From: Trichobilharzia regenti
Lineage: Eukaryota > Platyhelminthes > Trematoda > Strigeidida > Schistosomatidae
NCBI GenBank assembly: GCA_944472135.2
Contig: OX235262.1
Coordinates: 41,219,804 to 41,283,803 of the forward strand
Length of the DNA: 64,000 nucleotides
Direction of reading: 5' to 3'
In this document: piece after piece, positions 20,156 through 30,535 of the stretch
How the letters are laid out: each line of letters begins with the position of its first letter
Numbering within the stretch: position 1 is the first letter of the stretch
Made by a program: the position numbers and the translations under genes
Notes under the pieces: generated by a model
The model's database searches: none
What the model saw: the letters and a program-made list of their open reading frames with translations, nothing else
Told to the model about the DNA's origin: nothing

Positions 20156-23100
20156 ATGAAGATCCCGTGGCCAGCTGCGTTTGAAGAAGGAGACATAAGG
20201 AGCTTCTTACGTGACTTCGAGGCTGTTGCTGAGCTGGTGGGTGTCAAGGAGCAGGCAGCGAAGGCAGTTGTCTTGGGGACGCTGTTGAGAGGCCGAGCGA
20301 AGGCTGCATATGACAGCGTAGACAGGTCAAATGGCACAGCGTCTTGGAAGAAATTGGTTGAACGACTAGTTTCCGAGTTTGACAGCGAAACAGACAGACA
20401 GCTAGCAATGCAGCAGTTCCGGTCAATGAAGCTTGGACCTGATGGAGACCCGCTAGTGTTGGCGGTGAAACTGACTAATCTACTTCGACGCGCGCTTCCC
20501 ACTTTAGATGAAGAATCAGAAGCGCAGTTACTGTCTTCCCAATTCATCGAGAGTGTCCCAGACCACATTTCTCAGCGATTACAACTGGTTAACGCAACGC
20601 AGCCGATGGATATTAGCGAGCTGGCGAAGGTGACCAGACAGCTGCTGAGCACAACGGTAGCCGCTATAGACCAACCAAAACCAAACGAGTATGAGCAGAA
20701 AATTGAAGCATTGCAGCGGGAAGTGGCGGCGTTAAAGTTGGCTGATAGAAAAGACCGGTGTTTTGAATGCGGTAAGCCGGGACACTGGAGAAGATACTGC
20801 CCAGAAAGGCGGAAAAGAAAAAATTTCAGACGGTATAATGCTTGTTCTTTCTTTCGTATGAACCTAGATTTAGTGGGGGCTATTGAGAAAGGCGCTCTGT
20901 ATTCGAAGTTGCGAGTGAATGATCGAGAAGTAGTATGTTTGATAGATACAGGGGCGGCCGTGTCGTTAATAGATAAGAATTTATGTAAGAGTGTTAGCCC
21001 GTGTTCATTGACAGTACAAACAGTAGGCGGGTATGTGTTGCGTATCACGGGTAGATCGAACTGTACGGTCGTTGTTGGTGGCTGCGAGGTGACGTTTCCT
21101 TTCATTGTTGTACCCGAACTACAGCGAACGATATTAGGAGCGGATTTTCTGCGTGAGATTGGTGCCATAATCGACACGCAAGCGAACGTGGTGGTCACGA
21201 AATACGGGCATATCAACATGTATGAGACCAGCGAGATAGCAGCGATTAAGCTGCCGACGGTACACAATGTGACAGAGTTAATTAGTAAATACGATCATCT
21301 GTTCACTGGAGATGGCGACCCATACGGTTATTGCGATAAGGTGAATCATGAAATTCCGTTAAGTGATCCGAAAGTAAGGTCATTTTTAACGCGAAGAGTT
21401 CCATGTCATCTGGAAGGCGAAGTGGAGCGACAAGTGCAAGAGATGTTAAAAGATGACATTATTGAGGAAGCTGATAGCCCGTACAACTCTCCAGTGCTGT
21501 TAGTAAAAAAAGCGAATGGGAAGTATAGATTCTGTGTTGATTTTCGACAGTTAAACAGTATGACAGAGTTAAGACCGTGTGCCATGCCAACAGTGGTAGA
21601 AACTTTAGATCGCCTACAAGGTGCGAATGTGTTTTCGGTTCTCGATCTTCGCTCAGGATACTGGCAGATACCGATAAAACAAGGTGATAGAGATAAGACG
21701 GCTTTCATCGTGGGTCAGACACAATATCGATTTAAACGCATGCCGTTTGGACTAGCAGGTGCACCGTTTACGTTCAGACGACTGATGAAGCTATTACTTA
21801 GGAACTTGAAAAACGTGGAGGTTTATGGTGATGATCTCGTCATATACAGTCAAAACGAAAACGATCACGTCAACCATGTAGAAGCCGTGCTGCGACGCAT
21901 CGAAGAGTTTGGACTACGCGTCAACAAAACCAAGTCCCAGATAGCCAAAAAGAATGTTACTCTGTTGGGACATAAAGTGGGAAATGGTGAGATTAAACCA
22001 CTGCCGGAGAAAATTTTGACGATTAAAACGATTCCAGCCCCGAATTCAAAGAGAAAACTGAGACAATTCTTGGGTAGAGCAGCGTTTTATAGCCGCTTCG
22101 TGAAGAACTTCAATGAGATAGCAGCCCCTCTATACAGGCTACTAGGTGAGCCAAAGTTTGTTTGGTCGGAAGAATCGCAGAGGACATTCGACAGAATTAA
22201 ACAGCTGCTCGACCACCAACAAATGACGCTAAAACTACCTGTGCCAGGAAGACAGTTCACAGTGTGCACAGATGCCAGTGACTACGCTATAGGTGCGGTC
22301 CTAAGACAGGACGAGGGAATCGTTGAGTATGCCAGTAGGGTTTTGACACTCGCAGAGAGAAAGTATTCAACGATAGAGAAAGAATGTTTAGCAATGGTAT
22401 GGGCAGTCGACAAATGGAGACCTTATTTACTCGGCCGGCGGTTCCACATCGAAACTGATCATAAGCCGCTACAATTTTTGAAGACAGCGAGAGACCCACG
22501 GGGGAAGTTGTCACGGTGGATGTTGCGTCTTCAGGAGTACGATTTTACGATCTCACACGTTCCTGGAAGTGAAAATGTCTTGGCAGATTTGTTATCGAGA
22601 CCAGAAGATGAGTCTGAGTTGCCCGAGGTCGCTTACGGAGTGCATGCAGTAGAACAAGACCCACTAAGACTTGCACGTAGGCAGAGGTTGGACGATACGC
22701 TGAATACAGTAATACAGGTGATCACCAACGGAATAGAAGTGGATCAAACTACGGCGAGTAAGGAGCTAACCACACTACTCAGACAGAGGGATCGACTCAG
22801 AGTGAATGCCTACGGGACTCTGACCTGGCGAGAGAACGACGGAAGCTGGCTGGCTGTCATACCTCAATCGTCGCGCCACGACATGATAGAAGAATGTCAC
22901 CAGCTAGCGCATACAGGCGTGGCCAGAACGACCGATCTCCTAAGACAAAGTATGTACTGGCCAGGTATGAGAGAAGACGTAGCAAGATACGTACTTGGAT
23001 GTCCACGGTGCCAGCTGATGAAAGGTGACCGGTGTATACGACCACCACTTCAGTCGATTCCAGTTACCGCGATAGGTGACTTGTGGTCCGTAGATGTCAT

Positions 23101-23994
23101 GGGTCCATTTCCTCAGACATCCAATGGTAATCAGTACCTCTTGGTGATGACGGAACACGCGACACGATGGGTAGACGCCGTAGCAATCCCAGACCAACGT
23201 GCAAGAACCGTGACAGATGCAGTAGTTAGACACATTGTTGCAGACCACGGCGTACCGAAGACAATACTGACAGACCAAGGTCCCTGTTTCGAGAGTGAAG
23301 AGTTTACTTCCCGTTTGCAACAGCTGGGCATCAAGAGGATCAGAACGACCCCATACCATCCACAAACGAATGGCCTAACGGAGAGAAACAACCGTACACT
23401 GAAGGAGTGGCTGGCCTCGAAGGGCGGGAACTGGGAAACGGAGCTTCCACTGATTTTACTAACACATCGGCTACCACTCAGGAAACAACGAAGAAGTCAC
23501 CCTTCCAACTGATGTATGGTAGAAAACCACGATTACCGGTACACAATGAGACCTGGCCCATGCACCAAAAGTGGAGTACGACGAAATTAAAAGCAGAGAG
23601 GAAAGAGGCAGTCAAGAATGTAATACGGAAGCAGCGCAGTGATGTCATGAAGTCTCAGATGAAAGAAAGGACGCAGTGCATTACCTTTGCAGTCGGGGAC
23701 CAAGTGAAGTGTAGAGACAGGAGATATACAGTTGGAGGCGGGCTAGGTTCACGGAAACTCCTTCCAAAGTGGGAAGGACCATACACAATCACAAAAAGAC
23801 GGGGTCAAGTATATACCATCCGAAGAGGTGATAAACAGAAACGAGTTAACGCCAGTCAGCTCCAAAGATGGGTACAGTGGGACAAGCCGGTCAGTAACAA
23901 TCCTCAACTAGAGGATGTAGCACCCAGAAGGTCGGAACGTCTGCGCACGAAGCTATTTGACGGGGGGACGAGTGTGGTGAGAGCAGGCTGCTAG
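20156..23994 (+). pseudogene. Gypsy gag-pol polyprotein, one frameshift in integrase
   Basis: The ORF at 20156-23512 (1118 codons) begins MKIPWPAAFEEGD right after the PBS-like segment. Domains in order: Gag; CCHC zinc knuckle CFECGKPGHWRRYC (about residue 203); protease DTGA (about 264); RT with FCVDFRQLN and an active-site box YGDD (about 558) instead of the commoner YxDD with a hydrophobic residue; RNase H (TDAS, about 705; TDHKPL); integrase zinc finger (HTGVARTTDLL, CPRCQ, about 910-955) and catalytic D, D, E at about 980, 1040 and 1076. Near 23465 the frame shifts, and the C-terminus continues in another frame to 23994 (TTKKSPFQLMYGRKP, KWEGPY, FDGGTSVVRAGC), ending inside the 3' LTR. 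Gag and pol share one frame, without a separating stop. Confidence 0.9.
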
Positions 23995-24068
23995 CCGATT
24001 GGTTGGCACTAATCTACGTTAAGGTCTAGGTCACTAATATGGGCCGTGAGAAAATATGAACAAGCCTG

Positions 24069-24071
<3 letters not shown>

Positions 24072-24149
<78 letters not shown>
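24072..24149 (+). repeat. Poly(A) run, 78 bases, inside the Gypsy 3' LTR
   Basis: Same position as the run in the 5' LTR, 12 bases longer. It accounts for the whole difference in LTR length. Confidence 0.9.
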
Positions 24150-24150
<1 letters not shown>

Positions 24151-27100
24151 AACCAATCAGAAGCCTGCGTTTGTCTACCTAAACAACCAATCAGATGACT
24201 GCGCTTGTCTATAATAATGTAGTTGAAAGATGTATAAATACGTGTTGATTTTCATAATAAAACGATCTGTTGCTTCGCCCTTGTCTTCTGTTGTTACACT
24301 GGGATCATATCACTTCAAGAAACATGGCTTCATGATCTATATGATGACAATCTAGTGTATCTAAATAATTTCAAACTATTCAGACAAGATCGGTGTAGTT
24401 CCAGCAAGAAACGCGGTGGCGGTGTCGCCATCTTCATCAATTCACAATGGTGTACGTCTAACAATGTATGTTTCAAATTCTCTAGTGACAATATTGACTG
24501 TCTCACCGTTAAGTGTCGACCTAAACATTTGTCTAAATACAACTACATTTACATCTCAAACATGTATATTGCTCCTGGATGTAACTCCACAGAATTATCT
24601 TTATTTGCGGATGAATTTACTTCCCTTGCTGCCACCTCCTTCGGAAATTCCTTGTCTATAGTTACTGGTGATTTTAATTCTAATGACCACAACTACCTAA
24701 TTTCACTTGGACACGATAATATTGTCAACTTCCCGACTAGAATGGACAACACTCTTGATCTTGTATTTACAAACGATGCAGGAATATTTGAAGCTCGAAA
24801 AAGAGCCCCACTACTAAATTCAGATCACTGTATCATAATAATATTGCCCAAAGTATATGGAAAGCAGCACAAAAGGGTCTTTTCATACCTTGGAAAGAAA
24901 ACACAACACAGATGTTATTCCCATGATAACATACTGAATATAAGGTCCATGTTAAATGACACCAACTGGGATTTATTTACTGAACAAGCTCTTGATAACA
25001 CAATTACCAACATAACACATTATCTCAATTTCTGTCTTGATGTTTGTTGTCCAAAAGAGACAATCTTCTTAAAATTCGATCGCTTCTCCTCTTCTCAACT
25101 CAAAAAGCTCCGCCGTGAAAAAGAGAGGTTATTCAAAATGAAAAACAAATCTGGTGTTAAGAGAATGAACACTTTGATTAAGCTTGAATTACAAAGATTG
25201 AATGCTCTCTATAACCAGAAGTTTCTTTCATGTAAATCCCCATCAAATATGTGGAAGTTATTAAAGGAAATCACAGGTGGTAAGCAAATGTTGAATGATA
25301 TTTCTGTAGATGTTAACATGCTTAATGAATCCTTCATATTTATCCCAGCATATGTTATGATTCCTAACTCAAATAGTGTAAACAATGACTGCTTCTCATG
25401 CTTTAACACGAATGATGTCCTCAAGTGTCTTCAATCTCTCAAGCCTACTCAGTCCCTCGGTCCTGATGGTGTTCCTGTTGTTATCCTTAAGAAGTGTACC
25501 GACATCTTGTGTTCCCCGCTAACTGACATTTTCAACGAATCGTTTTCCAAAAGTATTATACCTGAATCATGGAAAAACATCAAGATCGTTCCAGTGCCTA
25601 AATCAACAAGTGGACCTAATGTTAAGTTTAGACCCATTTCAATTACCTCACCCTTCTTGAAAGTTATGGAAGGACTTATTTTAATTAATCTTGATCCCTC
25701 TTTAAAACCTTTCAACGACCCCAACCAGTTTGCTTATAAACATAGTAGGTGTACCTTAGATACCGCTGTCGTCCTCCACCATAGCATAGTCTCTAGTTTA
25801 GATAAAGGAGCTAAATACGTTCGCTGTGCCTTCCTTGATTACACATCTGCATTTGACTCTGTTCCCAGGTCTCTCTTGCTAAGTAAGCTTGCTGCAACAC
25901 AGGCTGAAAGCTGGACAAATAAGTGATTGCATTCCTATTTTTCTGAAAGGAAGCAGTACACCGTCTACAATGGAAAATCCTCCACTACCTCACTTACTTT
26001 AGCTGGTGTTCCTCAAGGTGCTGTTCTTTCTCCCTTTCTGTTCTCGTTTTTCTTACATGACTTGCCTCATTCTGATGTAGCCACTTTTGTTAAGTATGCC
26101 GATGACCTCTCGGTTTCTATGGCTGTCAACTCTCAGTCAGATTGTTCCAAATTAAATAGCTTTCTGTCGGAAATTAGTCAGTGGTCCTCTTCAAACGGAC
26201 TTAAGCTTAATCCGTCTAAATGTCAGGTAGTCAATTTCACTTTCAGACGTAAATGTGACCTACAGCAACTAGTTAGCTCACATGGCTCCACTATCATTGA
26301 CGGCACAGAGGTTGAAAATACATCTAATGTCAAGTACCTTGGGCTGAGTTTTTCCACCGATCTTTCTTGGTCCTCCGGCATCTTGCTAGTTACTAGAAAG
26401 ATGTTTAGCTTAACGTTCTACGTTAGGAAGTTTAAGCAGTCTGGCATAAAGCAGTCTTTGCTTTCTCAGTTTGTCAATTCTTGTATTCTACCCATCCTCC
26501 TTTACTGCTCCCCATTAGTCTTTCCTGGACTACTTAGGAAAGACTTTGCTTCTCTGAGAAGGGCACTAAAAGCTGTTAGTAGGGCAAGTGGGATATCGTT
26601 AAACCAACTGGTGAACACTATTGTAGATAGACATATTATGTCATGTAGGAAACTAGCGAATACAATATTGTCGGACCCCGAGCATCCTATCTATACGCAT
26701 CTGTCTCCTTTCATTTCATCTAGTAGAACTAGAAGTAGCTATAGGCGGGTAGATGCTAGGACTACCAAATACAAAAACACCACAATACCATATCTGGCAC
26801 AGCTGTTATGTGATGAGAAATCCGTTAGGTATGACACGATAAACTTACTGCAGCACTCTAACAAATAGTCTCATTAGTTTTTGTTTTCCTTTCCTCCTTA
26901 CTACTACACTGTTGTTCTCATCTACTACCACACATCAACTTTATATTTCAAATCCTGTAGTGCATTGTTTGAAATGTAATACTCTACGCTGTTTTTTCTT
27001 AATTTTTAATTTTTATTTATTTTAATTATTTATAACTTATTTATTTTATTTTTATTTATTTATCTTTGATTTTTAAAAATCTTATATAATTTATGAGGTA

Positions 27101-27382
27101 ATTAGATGCAATATACTGTAATGCACGCTGAAAATTCCATACCTGTACCACAAATACTGTTTGGAATAAAGCTGTTATTATTATTATTATAGACCTTAGT
27201 TTTCAAGCTTGGTTTAAAGTTGGCTATATGTTGGTGTTACAATAAAGAATTCTCGAGTGGTCAATCGGTGTTTTGGTTTTTGCGTCCATTATTACTAAGC
27301 GTTTCTGAGAAACTTCAAGGAACAGCCTGAGTCCCAGCGTAGCAAGAGCTGGGCATTGACGGTTTACGAGACGTGGCTGACA

Positions 27383-27999
27383 GTTACCCACATATGTCTT
27401 ACTATAATGATGTCCGCTTTTGGCTTTAATACAATTATTTTCAAGCCAGTTGTTTTTATTTCATACTTTCTTGTCTATTTGGTGCACAACCGTACCCTAC
27501 AGAGAATAGGAATAGAATGAGTCGAATCAAATTCATAAAGAGCTATAAAATGTTAAGTTTAATGGAACGTAATGAGGATAAAGTAAAGACGCTATTAAAA
27601 AATAAATGGGATAAGACATTGTGAAGTGGTATTTAAAGATCCGACAATGGATAGCAAGTTAATTTACAAGATGCCCCATAAATCTGTGCAGATCCCACGT
27701 GGTCGCATCTCAACAATAGGCTGAGCGAATGGTATATATCTAAAGGCAGAAGCATGATCTGTCTAGGCGTCCATTATTATCTTTTTCAAGATAAAGATCT
27801 AAGCCCTCATAAAAATCAGAAATATCTCAAGCCGTTAAATTGCATATTGCTGTTCCTGCAGAATGGGGCGATTCATCTTAGTGACCACCACCATATCTAC
27901 TATTAAAGCAAACAGAAAACCACGGTAAACTAAGAGACGACGATGTCCAGCTATTGCCGCGCGTTGGATGCATTCTGTTTCAATCTGTAAGCAAATCAG
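27383..27999. other. Unassigned stretch, possibly decayed CR1-like sequence
   Basis: No readable domain. It lies directly upstream of a decayed RT remnant and may be its eroded 5' part. Confidence 0.3.
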
Positions 28000-28665
28000 G
28001 TGGAGGGAAGTCAAGATGACCCCGAGAGCCTGACCCAGCGGCTTATAAAGGAGTTGCTGGCCAGCGTAGCCGAAGCCCTGACTACTATCTTCAGGTTATT
28101 TCTATCACAAAAAGCGTTGGTGTCTGACTGGGGGGGTTATGAAAGCAACCCTTATCTAAGAGTGGGACAAACGCACTATCTTACCGGTCCCTCAGATAAG
28201 GTACTGCTCAAGATAACCAAGAAAAATACAATCACGAATTCGGATAAAATCGGGAGGTTAACCAACTTATAGAGTATCTGAAAGCGTTATCACACCGCGA
28301 AGAAACAGTTCAACATGGCAGACTTCAAAGAATGTACACCCACTTCAAACTCTGTTCTTGAACAGCTGTACAAAGCAGAGTGACGTAACCCACTATTACT
28401 GGCTCGATTTCGTCTATTCTGGGGCGCACCGCATTACCTCTACGTCTATGATCTAATTATTTGGAGAGTGGTTAAGGATTTGAGTGATGCACTTACACTG
28501 CAAGCAGACCCCAACAAACCTTTAGGTTTATTTAAAGAACGGCAGCCTCTCATCCTTGTTGCGAAGTGTGACACTAGGCTCATTGGGCTAACAAGTATTC
28601 ATGCAAACTACATAACGGGGACATTTCTGTTTTCAATACGCAGTAAGTCATGGGTTATTGCTTAG
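28000..28665 (+). pseudogene. Decayed CR1-like reverse transcriptase remnant
   Basis: A segment reading DDPESLTQRLIKELLASVAEALTT then LVSDW resembles the start of a CR1-type RT domain. Further on, DLIIWRVVKDLSDALTLQAD resembles the stretch after the YADD box. Much of the region between is missing and stops are present, so it is an old copy. Confidence 0.5.
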
Positions 28666-29027
28666 CAGCGGATGGTAACTTTGGATCCATATGGATACTT
28701 AGCAGGTTCTCATGTGATCTAATCAAGATATTCGAAGTTTTGCTTTGCCTTTGGCCTACACGGAACGAATGCTATAGAAGTTGTGGGTATTAGATCTTGC
28801 GTTAGTATACTTCGTACTATCCGTGAACGTCAATACCGTTAGCCTCTAAACTAGCTTCATGCCCAGCCTTTCATCTTTAATAGCCTTATTACTGGCTTAA
28901 ATAGGTGAAGGAGTGCATCAGCCGGGGATCAAACTGTGTGGTTGAACAGCATTCTACAGCCGTGACACTGACCCACAAGGCGTACCTCCGGCCCTGAAGG
29001 ATTTCATGCCACTTCTGAGATTCGCCC
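28666..29027. other. Unassigned stretch
   Basis: Nothing recognisable. It ends in CGCCC, the left copy of the target duplication of the next element. Confidence 0.4.
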
Positions 29028-29384
29028 TGTCAATCACGTCTCATAAACCGTTAATGCCCAGCTCTCGCTACGCTCGGGCCCACGCTGTTCCTTTGAGTTT
29101 CAGAAACGCTTAGTTATAACGGACGCAAAAACCGAAACACCGATCTGCCGCTTGATATTTGTTTATTGTTACACCAACATATAAAACGAATAAGCGAACA
29201 AAGGTCTGAAAACAAATATTACAATAATAAATCATTGTATTACTCCTGACGATGTTTCACTCTTCTTTCTGAACAGAGACCAATGAGACGATGACTGTCG
29301 TATTGATGCCTCCGCGAAAATTGGGGAAGTTGATTTTGAGCAAACAACCAAGAATTGATCGTTCAATCTTCAACTCCATTGACA
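29028..29384 (-). repeat. 3' LTR of the complete gag-only element
   Basis: TGTCAATGG at 29384 to TGACA at 29028, with an AATAAA signal. The GCCGGGGAG purine tract lies just outside at about 29385-29393. Confidence 0.9.
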
Positions 29385-30102
29385 CTCCCCGGCAAAAAAG
29401 GGATCCAACCCTTTTTTCCTTCACGACCAATGCACGTTGACTTGGATGTCATTGCGAGAACCTGGGTCACACGGACAGAGCTGAAATGGAAAACAAACAG
29501 AAAAGCCAACACACCACAAGCATACCCACAGCACAATCTCACACATCGCTGACGACCTGCGCCTCCAGACAGAGACCTCCTCTTGACATCTTGCAACACA
29601 ATCGCCACTTGCTAGAATGACTCTTGCAGAATGCAAAGTGACCATGGCAGCACCTCACGATACTCTACGCACATCCTCTTATCTACTCACTACCAATTAC
29701 CACCGAAATCGCTTGTCACTCATTCTGCCTCAGTTCTAGTAGCGGTGACGCATGCGAGCCTCAGTCGTTTACACTCTTTCTCTCCGGCGTGTGGGACCGC
29801 AGCTAACAATTATCTCCGTGTGCATTTCATTCTCAGCAATAGCCTAGCCTCCCCGGCGTATACGACCCATCTGCTGTCCTTAACATCAATCAATTCATTC
29901 ATGGATGTAGAAGACTCGAAACAACTTCAGAAGTAATCACGACGAAAATTTTAACAAAATTACGCAATAAAAACAAGACACGAAAACAACAAGTAAACAC
30001 AATGAATCCAAAAAACACCAATTGATATGACACACCACACGTATACACAAACAGTACAAATAACCTCGCCGATCATGTCTCGATGGAATTCCTTTGAAGA
30101 AT

Positions 30103-30144
30103 TGCAGGACTTACACCAGTACGCCTACAACCCTTCTCAGGTTG
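30103..30144 (-). ncRNA. Predicted double-hairpin motif, copy 3, complete element
   Basis: On the minus strand the second stem is TGTAGG/CCTGCA, containing one T-G wobble. This is an intermediate between the T-A and C-G forms seen elsewhere. Confidence 0.45.
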
Positions 30145-30294
30145 ACGATTGTAATTTGTGGAATGTCCGGACACAAACAAGATTAACCAACAATTACATT
30201 AATTGGAACCCACTAAATTATTTAACACAAACATATGTACAATCAACACATCAAATGTTGTGGATTCTGGCACGGCAAACTACCCTTGAAGAAC

Positions 30295-30336
30295 TGTAGG
30301 ACTTACAGCAGTACGCCTACATTCCTTCTCAGGTTG
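30295..30336 (-). ncRNA. Predicted double-hairpin motif, copy 2, complete element
   Basis: Second stem TGTAGG/CCTACA. First stem weakened. Confidence 0.4.
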
Positions 30337-30488
30337 ATGATCCAAGTGGAAGTCGTCCGGACACAAACAGAATTACCAACAGCTAGATGACATATGATAT
30401 CAATTCAGTATATACAATATGAACATATGTACAAAATCACACACCAAGCACATTGGACTGCTCATTGATGCGCTACCCTTTGAAGAAT

Positions 30489-30530
30489 TGTAGGACTTAC
30501 AGCAGTACGCCTACAACCCTTCTCAGGTTG
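30489..30530 (-). ncRNA. Predicted double-hairpin motif, copy 1, complete element
   Basis: Both stems are intact. It follows the gag stop codon directly on the minus strand. Confidence 0.45.
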
Positions 30531-30535
30531 ACGCC

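Larger units (their letters stand above)
19819..24298 (+). mobile_element. Gypsy-like LTR retrotransposon, near full length, young
   Basis: The 5' LTR is 19819-20132 (314 bp) and the 3' LTR 23973-24298 (326 bp). They appear identical except for a poly(A) run of 66 against 78. The 4-bp target duplication is CTGG (19815-19818 and 24299-24302). The PBS-like segment TTTGGTGTCGCTGCC follows the 5' LTR. A purine tract (GACGGGGGGACGAG) precedes the 3' LTR. The coding region is gag-pol with one frameshift. The LTR family is shared with the mini-Gypsy at 17422 and with diverged solo LTRs at 50748 and 57426. Confidence 0.95.
19718..26868 (+). pseudogene. Endonuclease-reverse transcriptase ORF of non-LTR copy 1
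   Basis: The coding parts are 19718-19818, 24303-25926 and 25927-26868, interrupted by Gypsy. The frame joins correctly across the insertion site. Recognisable in order: endonuclease (TNCRSLPAKI, LQETWLHDLYDD, GDFNSND, NSDHCI), RT (KFRPISITSPFLKV, FLDYTSAFDSVPR, GVPQGAVLSPFLFSFFLHDL, active-site YADD at 26095-26106) and a C-terminal region. In its host element this enzyme nicks DNA and copies RNA at the nick. One TGG is TGA at 25924-25926, just before LHSYFSE, between the two RT blocks. Copy 2 has Trp there. The combination of the stop and the 4.5-kb insertion makes it inactive. Confidence 0.85.
19472..27190 (+). mobile_element. Non-LTR retrotransposon (CR1/Jockey-like), copy 1, split by Gypsy
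   Basis: It lies between copies of AGACCTT (19465-19471 and 27191-27197), a likely target duplication inside the solo LTR. The 3' end has an AATAAA signal and a short TTA repeat (27171-27190). The 5' end resembles copy 2 at 59270 (GGCGGCCTG). A Gypsy element sits inside it at 19819-24298. Endonuclease and RT coding regions are given separately. Confidence 0.8.
19276..27382 (+). mobile_element. Solo BEL-like LTR, split by a non-LTR element
   Basis: The LTR head (19276-19471, CGTCAATATAGTTGAAG at its start) and LTR tail (27198-27382, ending GTGGCTGACA) are two parts of one LTR of the gag-element family. No gag sequence is attached on either side, so this is a solo LTR. Flanks GCTAC (19271-19275) and GTTAC (27383-27387) are a possible 5-bp target duplication with one mismatch. 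Confidence 0.8.
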
